A stretch of 64,000 bases of DNA from Neisseria montereyensis (GTDB taxonomy: Bacteria; Pseudomonadota; Gammaproteobacteria; Burkholderiales; Neisseriaceae), in NCBI RefSeq assembly GCF_024834045.1, contig NZ_JANUXW010000003.1, positions 62,001-126,000 of the forward strand, written 5' to 3'. Made by a program: the position numbers and the translations under genes. Positions 12,890 to 22,083 of this stretch are shown here, in pieces. Numbering within the stretch: position 1 is the first letter of the stretch; each line of letters opens with the position of its first letter. Below the pieces are notes generated by a model, which saw only the letters and a list, made by a program, of their open reading frames with translations, was not told where the DNA came from and searched no databases.

Positions 12890-15382
12890 TCAGAATTTAG
12901 CCTCGATTGTCAAGCCGTAGCTACGTCCGGGTGCGGCAAAACGTTGGATACCTATATGAGAACAAGAGGCATGTTGCGGGCCATTACCGGTATTACAGTC
13001 ATCTACGCGGTTAACGGTACCGAATTCGCGAATACTGCGTAAGCTGTCCCAAGTGTAGTATTTTTTATCAAACAAGTTGAAAATACCGCCGCGGATGGTA
13101 ACGTTTTTACCAATCATGTAGTGACCGAGCAAATCCACCAAGAAGTAGTTATTGCCATGTCTTGCATACGGCCACGGATTGTTTTGGTCGTCATCATTGT
13201 GAATGGTGTCTTTCGGTTTTTTGCGTGAGGTATAGCTTAAGTTGGTTCGCAAGCTCCAGCGGTTTTCCGGCTGTACATAACCGAGGCCGACTACCGCGCC
13301 GAAAGGTGCCAAGGCATTAATCGGGGTTTTTCTGCCGTCTTCATGTTTAGCTTTGCCTTTCAGATAGCTGGCAGACCAATTCATAAAGAAGCCTCTCGGT
13401 AAACCGACACTATCAAGATTCCAATCACCGGATAATTCCACCCCGTTGATGGTGGCTTCATCACGGTTTACGTTTTGCCAAGTCGGTGCGCTGTAACCGC
13501 GTGATTCCCATTGTTGGGTATTGTAATTCCACTGTTCACCACTACGTTGGCCGAGGTAGGCGAAGTCGATAAAGTCTTTATAGCGGGTATGGAAGCCGGA
13601 TAGTAAGAAATTACCCCAATCGCCTCTGTTGCTAATACCTAATTCGTAGTTATGCGCTTTTTCGGCTTTTAAGTTGGTGTTAGCCAAAACGGTCATATCC
13701 GGATGAGGGAAAGTAAACCACATTTCATCGGTTGTCGGTGCACGGAAACCGGTGGAGTATTTGGTTAGTAAAGTCCAACCGGGTGCAAAGCGCCAGTCGA
13801 AGCTTAACGCATAGCTGGTGGCGCCGAATTTGGCTTTGGCATCATCCAAACCTTTTTGGCGCATGGCATTGATAAAGTCTTCATTAGGCAGGGTTTTATT
13901 GTCTACCCAGTCGTGACGGATACCGGCGCCGATGCGGAAATTGTTGATATTGAAGCTATTGTTCCAGAAAACGTGTTTTTTCTTGCTTTCGGCTTCCAAT
14001 AAAAACTCTTGGGTTGCACGGCTACTTTTCTCAAAAGTGGGGTCGAACACATTCACAAACACGGTGTAATGGTCGTTTGTGTTGGTGTTTTTATTAATAC
14101 CGCCCCCGTAGCTCATGCTCCATGCAACATTGCCCAATTCCAGGCTTTTGTCTGCTTTGGCTGAGAATTGTTTGGTATCTTGGTTCAAACGGCGGAAGGT
14201 TTGATAGATCTCGGAGTTAATACCCCGTGCAGTCATATCGGTCGGCACATCCCATGTGAAGGTGCTCATTTGGATTTTTTGCTTGTCGTAGCTCACTGTG
14301 AGTTTATCCCACGGGCCGGACAGCAATTGGTTTTCATAGGCGATGCCGGTACGTTTCAGATAAGTAATATCATTACGTTTACGATAATCTACACCCACAT
14401 TGCCTTGCCAGTCGGCAACCAATAAATTGGAAAGTTCGTTGGTAATTCTATCTTCCCGTTTATCTTCATAGGTATAGTACAGATAGTTGTAATCGTTAAA
14501 GTGATAGCCTAATTTAAATAAAGTACTTTTTCCTTTATAGCTTTGGGGATCCGGCTGGCTGCGGAACCTACCGGCCGAACCAAAGTAACCCGTATTATTG
14601 GTTTGAGGGTTATAGACATTATCATTTTCAAAACGTACATTATGGTCTTGGCCGTCGTTATTGCTTTCGGTTTCATGACCATGACGGCGGGTATAGACGA
14701 AACGGGCGTCAAAACCCTTAAAATAGGCGGCCACATCGGTGCTGCCCATTTTTTCACCGTTGCGTCCGGTATAACCACCTTTTACGCCGACATATAAAGG
14801 ATTATCGGCATCAACCACATCGCGGGGGGATTTGGTGGTGTATTCTACCGCACCGCCTAAGGCGCCGCTGCCGGAAGTGATGGAGTCGGCACCTTTGCGG
14901 ATGCTCACTGCCGATATATTTTCTAATTCGGCTGCATTTCTATTGGCATTGAAGTTACCATAAGCACCGAATAATTCTTGGAAACCACCAGAGGATCGGC
15001 TTTCGGCTTGAGCCAAACCGTCCACATTAATGGCCACACGGTCTTTATCCACGCCGCGGATGGCAAAGCCGTTGGTACTGCCCCTGCCGCCTTCTACAAT
15101 GGATACCGCCGGATCATAGCGCACCATATCGCGCACATCTTGAACTAAGTTTTCATCTAATTCTTCGCGTTTGGTTTTGGCTTCACCCAGCTTGGAAGGT
15201 GCTCTTCTTGCCCTTACTCTAACGGCATCAAGGTTTACCTGCCCGTTGGGTTCCGGTGCGGCAGATGTTTCTGTTGCTGCGGTTTCCGTTGTCGTGGTTT
15301 CTGCGGCTTCGTCTGCTGCGTATGCCGGAAACGCACTAATAATCAGAAATGAAATCAAGCCTAATCTGAATGGAGCTTTCAT
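12890..15382 (-). CDS. hpuB: HpuB, TonB-dependent hemoglobin/hemoglobin-haptoglobin receptor
   Basis: Outer-membrane transporter that extracts heme from host hemoglobin with help from the lipoprotein HpuA and energy from TonB. The 830 residues start with a signal peptide (cleavage near AYA-AD, residue 22) and a low-complexity Thr/Ala/Glu stretch. A TonB-box-like LDAVRVRA near residue 52 precedes the plug domain, with VRYDPAVSIVEGGRGSTNGF and IRGVDKDRVAINVDGLAQAES. The 22-strand barrel ends in an aromatic residue (EAKF). The segments GFRAPTTDE, NPWPYARHG and SLRSIREFGTVNRVD match what I know of meningococcal HpuB and favour it over HmbR. hpuA lies 89 bases upstream. Confidence 0.95.
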   Translation of the reverse strand: MKAPFRLGLISFLIISAFPAYAADEAAETTTTETAATETSAAPEPNGQVNLDAVRVRARRAPSKLGEAKTKREELDENLVQDVRDMVRYDPAVSIVEGGRGSTNGFAIRGVDKDRVAINVDGLAQAESRSSGGFQELFGAYGNFNANRNAAELENISAVSIRKGADSITSGSGALGGAVEYTTKSPRDVVDADNPLYVGVKGGYTGRNGEKMGSTDVAAYFKGFDARFVYTRRHGHETESNNDGQDHNVRFENDNVYNPQTNNTGYFGSAGRFRSQPDPQSYKGKSTLFKLGYHFNDYNYLYYTYEDKREDRITNELSNLLVADWQGNVGVDYRKRNDITYLKRTGIAYENQLLSGPWDKLTVSYDKQKIQMSTFTWDVPTDMTARGINSEIYQTFRRLNQDTKQFSAKADKSLELGNVAWSMSYGGGINKNTNTNDHYTVFVNVFDPTFEKSSRATQEFLLEAESKKKHVFWNNSFNINNFRIGAGIRHDWVDNKTLPNEDFINAMRQKGLDDAKAKFGATSYALSFDWRFAPGWTLLTKYSTGFRAPTTDEMWFTFPHPDMTVLANTNLKAEKAHNYELGISNRGDWGNFLLSGFHTRYKDFIDFAYLGQRSGEQWNYNTQQWESRGYSAPTWQNVNRDEATINGVELSGDWNLDSVGLPRGFFMNWSASYLKGKAKHEDGRKTPINALAPFGAVVGLGYVQPENRWSLRTNLSYTSRKKPKDTIHNDDDQNNPWPYARHGNNYFLVDLLGHYMIGKNVTIRGGIFNLFDKKYYTWDSLRSIREFGTVNRVDDCNTGNGPQHASCSHIGIQRFAAPGRSYGLTIEAKF

Positions 15383-15471
15383 TTATTCTTATCCCTTTTT
15401 TATCGATTTAAAATTCTCAAACGTATAATTTATAAAGGCCGTCTGAAAGATAGGTTATAGGTGTCGGTTTT

Positions 15472-16509
15472 TTATTCTAAAGGTGTTAAATCCGTACCTT
15501 TATATTCGGCATCGACGGCCTGCCGTTTTCCGCCAAATACGGTATCTAAATTTTTATTACCATCGAATTTAACGATACCGCCGATAGAGCCACCGGCATA
15601 TTCACTAATGTCATTACTCCACCAAGATGTAGAGTGGGCACCATAAAATGCACCGTCAACCGCGCCTGTTGCATTGCCGGAACGTGCGCTTCCGCTAAAG
15701 CGGTTGCCCTGTACATTGACATCCTGCATTACCACCGAATCACCAAAGTTTTCATTACCTAAGATTTCACCACCGAGTTTGCCGGTATTGAAGTTGACAG
15801 TGATTTTTGAAGCAACGGAAGGAATATCGGTTCTTATATTTTGAGTGCCTGTATAAGTAGAGCTGACAACCTGATCACCTTTGGTACGGAGGCCCCAAAC
15901 ATGATAAGTGGCTTTGCCTTTGAGTCCGTTAACTTCAGGTGCGGAGCCGCCCTGCATATAGGCCGGATCAGCCGCTTTACCGCCTACAAATAAATGGCTT
16001 TCACCGGTAGGGGAAATCCAAGCACCAAAGTGAAGTTGGTTGCGTAAATCAATGGCCGGTAGATATGTACTAGTAGATTCGCCGCAACATGCAAAAAATT
16101 TACCGCCGTCTGCAGTGTTTTGCATATCGTGTACGGTGCGGACGGTTTTATCCGGCGTGGAAAAACCGGGCAGCATCGGCTCGCTGAAGCTATTGAATTG
16201 GTAATATTTACCGTCGGGCGTTTTGTAAACATAAGTGTCGTTAGGTGTGTCTCTAAGCGAACCGTCCCAAGATGGCTCTTTTGTCGTCACTACATACTTT
16301 TCAACCGCACCGCCATTGTTGGTAATGCTCACAAAGCTTTTGTTATCGTCATGTTCTTTAACATTGTCGGCGGTAATGTCTAAAGATTCCAAAACAGGCC
16401 ATTCTGCCAATACTTTGGGCGGTTCTACACTGCCGCCGCCTGCGCAGGCTGCCAATAAAATAGGCAGTGCCAATGTCGGATAAAGACGTTTGAAAGATGT
16501 ATTTGCCAT
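15472..16509 (-). CDS. hpuA: HpuA, surface-exposed hemoglobin-receptor lipoprotein
   Basis: Lipoprotein co-receptor for HpuB. The 345-residue product has a signal peptide ending in lipobox LLAAC (Cys22). After a Gly/Ser linker it has an all-beta N-lobe. Its C-terminal part (GNATGAVDGAFYGAHS, GGSIGGIVKFDGN, VFGGKRQ) looks like the small C-terminal barrel shared by Slam-dependent surface lipoproteins. I chose the ATG at 16507-16509, 6 bases after GGAG; the in-frame TTG four codons upstream overlaps that site. The N-terminus has CAGGGS coded by mixed Gly codons with no G homopolymer, unlike the phase-variable meningococcal gene. The divergent Slam gene at 16818 is the likely exporter. Confidence 0.9.
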   Translation of the reverse strand: MANTSFKRLYPTLALPILLAACAGGGSVEPPKVLAEWPVLESLDITADNVKEHDDNKSFVSITNNGGAVEKYVVTTKEPSWDGSLRDTPNDTYVYKTPDGKYYQFNSFSEPMLPGFSTPDKTVRTVHDMQNTADGGKFFACCGESTSTYLPAIDLRNQLHFGAWISPTGESHLFVGGKAADPAYMQGGSAPEVNGLKGKATYHVWGLRTKGDQVVSSTYTGTQNIRTDIPSVASKITVNFNTGKLGGEILGNENFGDSVVMQDVNVQGNRFSGSARSGNATGAVDGAFYGAHSTSWWSNDISEYAGGSIGGIVKFDGNKNLDTVFGGKRQAVDAEYKGTDLTPLE

Positions 16510-16817
16510 AAGGTACTCCAAATTTAAAAAATATATACAGCGTAAATAAAAGATAAAAACATTAAATTATTAATATAAATAGATTAATTAATATCTATGG
16601 TTATATTTAATATGAATGTTAATAATTGTAAATTAGTTTTTGGCGGTTTTATATTATTTTTAAATTAAATCAATAATTTATATAAATATAGCCTGTTTCA
16701 ATATCATAACTTTTGTTATCAATGATATTTGTTCTTTTTATCATTTATGAACTATACTCTGAAAATTAAGTTTATTACAAATATTTTTTATTATTTTTTT
16801 ACAAGTAAGTTATATAT
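16510..16817. promoter_or_regulatory. AT-rich divergent promoter region of hpuA and slam
   Basis: This 308-base gap is far richer in A and T than the flanking genes and must hold promoters for both directions. I see no gene in it. The sharpest feature is the candidate Fur site listed separately. There is no DUS. Confidence 0.6.
16701..16731. promoter_or_regulatory. Candidate Fur box between hpuA and slam
   Basis: Two overlapping TATC/GATA-type near-palindromes occur here: ATATCATAAC, then TTATCAATGATATTTG. They resemble the Fur hexamers GATAAT/ATTATC. Heme-receptor genes are usually Fur-repressed, so the position is plausible. Confidence 0.35.
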
Positions 16818-18365
16818 ATGTTCAAAAAGTTAACATTTATGCCTGTTTTGTTGGGTTCTGTATCGTTTTATGCATATGGGGCAGACACGCCGGAAAGTTT
16901 GATTACCGATGAAATTAAGCAGGAACGTCCTGCCGTACGGGCGCAACAGCAGCCGTGGCTCGAACAATTGGCCAAGCCGTCTGAAGAGCCTGTTAAAACC
17001 AATATAAATCAGCAGAATAAGATCAATACCTTAACGAATGAAGATTTGCTGAAAAATCCCCAATTGCTTCAGCGATTAATGATAGAGGCATTAAACAGTA
17101 ATAATCCACATTTGCTGTCGTCATTAACCATTGCTTACAGACAATATCCTCAAGCCGATCCGGTTTTATTGGCGCGCGCGGAAGGGATGTTGGCACGTTA
17201 TGAAGGGGATTATGGAAAAGCCGTTCAGATTTATTCGAAATTGCATGAAAGCCAGCCGGAAAATACGCGCATTACCTTGGATACGGCCGCTATTTTGCAG
17301 GAAGACAAACAGTGGAAAGAGGCCGATAGCTTATTTGCGGAAGTGGAAAGTGTGCCCGGCCTGCCGACGGAAGTGGGCAATAATATCCGTCTTTACCGCG
17401 AACAAAATAAGGCTGCAAACCGTTGGCAAGTTGATGCCGGCGGGAGTTTTACCCGAGATAAAAATATTAATGATGTGGCGCCCCGCTATTGCCTGCCTTT
17501 GGGATGTATCGAACAACAGCCTGAGGATGCGGTCGGCCTGAATTATTTTGTTTCCGTGGATAAAAGCACGCCGATAAAAGGCAATCATAATCTGTTGTTT
17601 CGCGGCTATATGAGCGGTGTGAGTTATTATTTTGATAAAAAATCGGAATATGATAATGCGTTCGGGCGGGCTTATTTGGGTTGGCAATATCAAAATGCCC
17701 GCAGTAGTTTGAATATTCTGCCTTTTTATCAGTGGCAGCTTGCGGGTACGGACGAGTTTTCTGATAAACCCACGAAAAATCATACGTTTGATATGAGTAT
17801 GCTGGCACATGCAACTGGCGTTCAGACGGCCTTTTCCCATCAGATTACCCCACGTTTGCAATCTTATGCTTCTGCCGAAACTTATCAGCAGAATTATCGG
17901 GAAGATGGCAGGGCATTGCGTAACGACGGTAGGTATTACAGCCTATTCGGTTCGTTGGCCTACCGCCTAACCCCGCAGCACACAGTGTTCGGCGGCGTGG
18001 GTGTCGGTGTGTTCAAGCCTAAAAATAAAATAGTCGGTAACCGTGTGAATAATACCGGTAATACCCGCCACAGCTTTAATGTCGGTTGGCTTGCCGATTG
18101 GCAGAAGTTGGGTGGGTTGAATACCCGTTTACAGGTTTACCGTACCAATAGGCGCTATCGCGGGCAGGCATTAAATACTGATTTTGAATGGGAACGTCAG
18201 TTTAATAAAGAAACAACTTATATTTTCTCGCTGTCTCATCCTAAAATCTCAATCGGCACGTTTATGCCGAAACTGACATGGGAGCGGCGCCGGACAAGTA
18301 GTACGCATAAATGGGCGGATCGTAAGCAGAATAGGTTGTTTGTGGAAATTGAAAAAAACTTTTAA
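16818..18365 (+). CDS. slam2: Slam (surface lipoprotein assembly modulator) next to hpuA, Slam2-like
   Basis: Outer-membrane protein that moves lipoproteins to the cell surface. The 515 residues have a signal peptide (cleavage near residue 21-22, AYGAD) and a periplasmic helical TPR-like domain from about 75 to 205 (repeats around YRQYPQADPVLLARAEGML and YGKAVQIYSKL). A DUF560-type barrel follows to a terminal Phe (VEIEKNF). In N. meningitidis, Slam2 is encoded by hpuA and is specific for it; here the gene is divergent from hpuA, so the same partnership is inferred. AAGTAAG precedes the ATG. A terminator follows. The gene at 46514 is a paralog. Confidence 0.88.
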   Translation: MFKKLTFMPVLLGSVSFYAYGADTPESLITDEIKQERPAVRAQQQPWLEQLAKPSEEPVKTNINQQNKINTLTNEDLLKNPQLLQRLMIEALNSNNPHLLSSLTIAYRQYPQADPVLLARAEGMLARYEGDYGKAVQIYSKLHESQPENTRITLDTAAILQEDKQWKEADSLFAEVESVPGLPTEVGNNIRLYREQNKAANRWQVDAGGSFTRDKNINDVAPRYCLPLGCIEQQPEDAVGLNYFVSVDKSTPIKGNHNLLFRGYMSGVSYYFDKKSEYDNAFGRAYLGWQYQNARSSLNILPFYQWQLAGTDEFSDKPTKNHTFDMSMLAHATGVQTAFSHQITPRLQSYASAETYQQNYREDGRALRNDGRYYSLFGSLAYRLTPQHTVFGGVGVGVFKPKNKIVGNRVNNTGNTRHSFNVGWLADWQKLGGLNTRLQVYRTNRRYRGQALNTDFEWERQFNKETTYIFSLSHPKISIGTFMPKLTWERRRTSSTHKWADRKQNRLFVEIEKNF

Positions 18366-18440
18366 CCTTGCTTTGGCGGGTAAGTTTTTCCTAAAAAGAA
18401 AATCTACATAAATTGCTGAATATAGTTTGCAGCAAAGATA

Positions 18441-18469
18441 AAAAAACCAAATGAACAGTTTGGTTTTTT
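18441..18469 (+). terminator. Rho-independent terminator after slam
   Basis: AAAAAACCAAA and TTTGGTTTTTT pair across a 7-base loop and end in a T-run. It is not DUS-based. Confidence 0.85.
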
Positions 18470-18755
18470 TTAATGTATTTTGCCTAAGTTAATGCGGTAA
18501 AATAATTTCAGCATATCAGTTTTATATAAAAATGAATTTTCAATAATGTTAAATTAATAAGTTTTTTATAATATATTGGCTAAATATTAATGATTAAATA
18601 ATATATATTCCTTGAATTATTTTAATTGATTTTGGCCTGATTTTATATAGGTTTTTAGTTTTTTGATTGTGTTGATTAAATATTAATATACTAAATCAGG
18701 AAATGATGGGAATCAGGTTGTTCTGTTGTTTGAGATAATAAGGAAAATACTTAAA

Positions 18756-18785
18756 TTATTTAAAATGTTAATAATGCGTTATAAT
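18756..18785 (+). promoter_or_regulatory. Possible promoter of the DyP peroxidase gene
   Basis: TATAAT at 18780-18785 with a weak TTATTT 18 bases upstream. The GTTAATAATGCG...ATAAC sequence around the -10 element is partly symmetric and might be an operator. Confidence 0.35.
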
Positions 18786-18833
18786 AACTGAAAACACTAC
18801 CATAATTTACAACTAAATTAAAAAGGAACACTC

Positions 18834-19736
18834 ATGAAACCACAAACAGCTATTGAACCGGATAGCATTAAGGCTGCTATTTTTATCGAAGCCGATATTC
18901 GCAACGGCCAAACGGCGCAGATTCAGACGGCCTGCCGCAAGAGCCTTGATGCCTTGGAAAAATTACAACAAAAATATCCTGATGCACTACTTGGGTTGAC
19001 CATTGCTTTCGGTAGCAGCTTTTGGAAAAGCTTGAATCATCCCGAAGAGGGTGGTGAAATCAAGCCTTTTAGGCCGTTGGGTAATGGTTTGGCACCGGCT
19101 ACCCAGCATGATTTGATGTTTCATATCCAATCGTTGCGCCACGATGTGAATTTTTCATTGGGTATGGAAGTATTGGCGGCATTCGGCGACAGTATTCAGA
19201 TTCATAACGAAACCCACGGCTTCCGTTGGGTTGAAGATCGCGGGTTGGATGGTTTTGTAGACGGTACCGAAAACCCGAAAGGTGATGATATTTTGGCGGT
19301 CGGCACTATTCCGCAAGGCAAGCCCGATGCGGGGGGCAGTTATGTATTGTTGCAAAAATACCGCCATGATTTAAACAAATGGGGTAAAGTTTCGCTTGCC
19401 GATCAGGAAGCTGCCGTCGGCCGTAGTAAAGAGGCCAATGAGGAATTCAGCAAAGATGTACGCCTGCCCGATTCGCATTTGGGGCGCGTGAATATTAAAG
19501 AAAACGGTGTCGGTTTGGATATCGTCCGCCGCAGCTTGCCGTATGGCACAATATCGGGCGAGCATGGTTTGATGTTTATTGCCTATTGCGGCACGCTCTA
19601 TAATATCGAAACCCAGCTTTTGAATATGTTTGGAGAAAAAGACGGTAAAACCGATTTGCTGTTGAAACATCTCTCTACCGCTGTTTCAGGTGCTTATTAT
19701 TACGCGCCGCCGGTTGAACGTTTGCAAAACCTTTAA
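18834..19736 (+). CDS. DyP-type heme peroxidase
   Basis: Dye-decolorizing peroxidase; its natural role may be peroxide detoxification or work on porphyrins. The 300-residue protein has the family motif GFVDG at 140-144 with the catalytic Asp143, the probable proximal heme ligand His215 (LPDSHLGR) and the distal Arg232 in VRRSLPYG. It looks like the class that includes E. coli YfeX. There is no Tat or Sec signal, so it should be cytoplasmic. AAGGAA precedes the ATG. It follows the Slam gene in the heme island, which suggests a role with heme, but it has its own promoter region. Confidence 0.92.
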   Translation: MKPQTAIEPDSIKAAIFIEADIRNGQTAQIQTACRKSLDALEKLQQKYPDALLGLTIAFGSSFWKSLNHPEEGGEIKPFRPLGNGLAPATQHDLMFHIQSLRHDVNFSLGMEVLAAFGDSIQIHNETHGFRWVEDRGLDGFVDGTENPKGDDILAVGTIPQGKPDAGGSYVLLQKYRHDLNKWGKVSLADQEAAVGRSKEANEEFSKDVRLPDSHLGRVNIKENGVGLDIVRRSLPYGTISGEHGLMFIAYCGTLYNIETQLLNMFGEKDGKTDLLLKHLSTAVSGAYYYAPPVERLQNL

Positions 19737-19749
19737 TATAATTTCTATA

Positions 19750-19793
19750 TTAAAACAGGCCGTCTGAAAAAGCTTTCAGACGGCCTGTTTTAA
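19750..19793 (+). terminator. DUS hairpin after the DyP gene
   Basis: Perfect 20-bp stem (19750-19769 with 19774-19793), DUS plus flanking TTAAAACA. One of the longest such stems in the window. Confidence 0.85.
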
Positions 19794-19931
19794 TATTTGG
19801 TACAATAGCGGTGAAGAAATTTTATAACACTATGTGTTGTTCTATCGGTAGCGTATAGCGTTTATTTACGGTTATCCGGTAGTTTTATATCATAGTTAAG
19901 GTAGTTATCGATTTATTATTAGGCCGTCTGA

Positions 19932-20561
19932 ATGATGAAAAACATTGTTATCCTGATATCCGGCAGAGGCAGCAATATGCAGGCTATTGTAGAAGCCGCC
20001 ATTCCCGATATCCATATTGCCGCCGTATTGAGCAACAATGAGCATGCCGCCGGTTTGGCATGGGCTGCGGAACGCGGCATCGCTACCGATAGTCTGAATC
20101 ATAAGGGCTTCGGCAGCCGTCTTGAATTTGATCAGGCGATGATGGAAAAAATCGATGCCTACCAACCTGATTTGGTGGTACTGGCCGGCTTTATGCGTAT
20201 TCTTACTCCGGAGTTTTGCCGCCGTTATGAAGGGCGTTTGATTAATATCCATCCTTCGCTATTGCCGGCTTTTACCGGATTGCACACACACGAGCGGGCT
20301 ATCGAAGCAGGTTGCCGTATTGCAGGGTGTACCATTCATTTTGTTACCCCCGAATTGGATTGCGGCCCTGTGATTGCACAAGGTGCCGTGCCTGTATTTG
20401 ATGATGATACGGCCGATACATTGGCTGCCCGCGTTTTAAAAGTGGAACATCAATTGTTTCCGCAGGCGGTAGCCGATTTTGCGGCGGGCCGTCTGAAAAT
20501 AGTCGGAAACCGTGTTGTCCGCTCACCTTCGGCCAAGTTGGAATCACAACTTTTGGCCTGA
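19932..20561 (+). CDS. purN: Phosphoribosylglycinamide formyltransferase
   Basis: Third step of purine synthesis, formylating GAR with 10-formyl-tetrahydrofolate. The 209 residues contain the N-terminal loop ISGRGSNM near residue 10, the folate and catalytic region LAGFMRIL, the INIHPSLLPAF motif with the catalytic Asn and His near 111-113, and the DCGPVIAQ motif with the catalytic Asp near 149. The start overlaps a DUS (the final A begins ATGATG), leaving only a weak AGG as ribosome site; the second ATG at 19935 is equally possible. Confidence 0.95.
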   Translation: MMKNIVILISGRGSNMQAIVEAAIPDIHIAAVLSNNEHAAGLAWAAERGIATDSLNHKGFGSRLEFDQAMMEKIDAYQPDLVVLAGFMRILTPEFCRRYEGRLINIHPSLLPAFTGLHTHERAIEAGCRIAGCTIHFVTPELDCGPVIAQGAVPVFDDDTADTLAARVLKVEHQLFPQAVADFAAGRLKIVGNRVVRSPSAKLESQLLA

Positions 20562-20583
20562 TTTCCGAGAAAGGAATCTTAAT

Positions 20584-21246
20584 ATGAAAACCGTTCGTTT
20601 TTCTTTGTTGGCACTTGCTTTGAGTGCACCGACTTTTGCAGCAGAGCTGCCTCAGTCGGCAGAACTCCATTATTCAGGCAACTGGGGTGTTCCTGCCGTG
20701 ATGACGTTTAACCGCAGTGGCAATAATTATAAAATCACTTCAAATATTAAAGTGCCGTTATACAGTATTCGTTTTGAATCCGGCGGGAATATTGCCGGAA
20801 ACCGTTTGATTCCGTCTTATTATAAAGATGTGCGCAAAGGCAAAACTTATGCTGAAGCCCGTTTTGGCGGTGGTAAAGTAACTTACGGCAAAACAGGCGA
20901 ACAAAATACCGAAGCGATGACCGGCCCTACAATGGATTTATTTACCTTGGCGTGGCAGCTTGCCGCCAATGATGCCAAACTGCCTGCCGGCCTGCGTATT
21001 ACCAATGGTAAAAAGATTTATAAGGTTAGCGGTTTGAACCGTACAGGTGGCGGCCAATATAAAATCGGCAGCGGCTCTACGCCGATTAATAAATATTCCC
21101 TCAAGCGCGGCGATAAAATCATCAATTATGCGTTTGCTCCCGATTTTTATAATATCCCCGCCCAAATCAGTTATACCGATGATGGCAAAACCTATAATCT
21201 CAAACTGACCAGTGTGAAAATTAACGGTCGGGAAATGAAACCTTAG
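20584..21246 (+). CDS. DUF3108 family exported protein
   Basis: Function unknown. The 220-residue product has a clear Sec signal peptide (cleavage near TFA-AE, residue 20) and no lipobox, so it should be periplasmic. The rest is a beta-rich DUF3108-like domain (YSGNWGVPAVMTFNRSG, YYKDVRKGKTYAEA, KLTSVKINGREMKP). The ATG at 20584 follows AAAGGAAT; an earlier in-frame start overlaps purN and breaks the signal peptide. It begins 22 bases after purN and likely forms a two-gene unit ended by a terminator. Confidence 0.8.
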   Translation: MKTVRFSLLALALSAPTFAAELPQSAELHYSGNWGVPAVMTFNRSGNNYKITSNIKVPLYSIRFESGGNIAGNRLIPSYYKDVRKGKTYAEARFGGGKVTYGKTGEQNTEAMTGPTMDLFTLAWQLAANDAKLPAGLRITNGKKIYKVSGLNRTGGGQYKIGSGSTPINKYSLKRGDKIINYAFAPDFYNIPAQISYTDDGKTYNLKLTSVKINGREMKP

Positions 21247-21274
21247 TTTGGTTCGGGTTATTGATCAATAGAAA

Positions 21275-21300
21275 AAAGGACTTGTAAAACAAGTCCTTTT
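21275..21300. terminator. Rho-independent terminator between convergent genes
   Basis: AAAAGGACTTG and CAAGTCCTTTT pair across a 4-base loop, with flanking A and T runs. It can serve both the DUF3108 gene and the lipoprotein gene. Confidence 0.9.
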
Positions 21301-21329
21301 TTATTTTTTATCGGCTTTTTGATGCCGGT

Positions 21330-21878
21330 TTATTTCTTGGCGGCTCTGGCCAATCTTGCCGTGCCGGCTTTATCCAACATGCACATGCGGGTTACGATTT
21401 GGGAAACCTGCATTTGTTGGCCGTTTACGGTTTGCATAACTTCTTGGGTCAGCATATTGCCGTTTACTTTATCAACATTGGCAGCATTGGCTTTATCGGT
21501 CGCCCAAGTTATATTTTCACCTACGAATACATTCATATCGTTATTATCGATAACGCGGAATAAGCCCGGGGAAGTTTTATTTTGGTATTTCACTTGGGCC
21601 ACCACAACTTCACCGTCTTTCAAACCATACATAACAGTCAGAGGGTTTTGACCGTTGTTACCGCATTTGTAGGCCACTTCTTTGGTGCTGTCGATAGAAT
21701 CAACTTGTACGGTGCGCGGTGCTGCCTGTTGAGGTTGCTGTTGGGATTGTTGAGATGCAGCGGGGGTAGTCGCAGCAGCTTGTGTAGAAGGGGTGCTGTC
21801 CGAGCCGGTCATACCGCATGCACTTAACATACCGGCCATAGCAAGCGCCGGAACGATGGTTTTTAAATTCATTTTCAT
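21330..21878 (-). CDS. Small lipoprotein of unknown function
   Basis: A 182-residue protein that I do not recognise. Visible features: a signal peptide ending in lipobox LSAC (Cys21) and a low-complexity Ser/Thr/Gln/Pro linker (about residues 25-55). A compact domain follows with two cysteines, in AYKCGNNGQ and TRMCMLD, that could form a disulfide. The YKC...VMYGL pattern is reminiscent of MliC-type lysozyme inhibitors, but this is weak. Standing alone between a terminator and the clpX region, it gives no context clue. It lacks an obvious Slam-type C-terminal barrel. Confidence 0.75.
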   Translation of the reverse strand: MKMNLKTIVPALAMAGMLSACGMTGSDSTPSTQAAATTPAASQQSQQQPQQAAPRTVQVDSIDSTKEVAYKCGNNGQNPLTVMYGLKDGEVVVAQVKYQNKTSPGLFRVIDNNDMNVFVGENITWATDKANAANVDKVNGNMLTQEVMQTVNGQQMQVSQIVTRMCMLDKAGTARLARAAKK

Positions 21879-22083
21879 AAGTTACTCCGTTGGAAGTGAT
21901 TCAATTGCGAAATGCAAGAATGGTGTATTGGTCAACCTTAACAGATAAAAAGTTCCTTGTCCGTATCAAAGTACTTCAAAAAGCGGTGCCGGCATAAATA
22001 GGCGGGCAAATCACTTATATCTTTTTGATTTATATTTTCTTATTTGGCATGAAAAAACAATTCAAATCAGGTAAAAATAAAAT

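Larger units (their letters stand above)
18366..18833. other. AT-rich intergenic region between slam and the DyP peroxidase
   Basis: A 468-base stretch very rich in A and T. It holds the slam terminator and the presumed DyP promoter. I see no coding sequence and no DUS in it. Confidence 0.6.

Noticed and set aside
12890-15382. HmbR rather than HpuB
   Set aside because: HmbR is often next to hemO, but this protein has an upstream HpuA partner and shares the HpuB-type plug and C-terminal segments.
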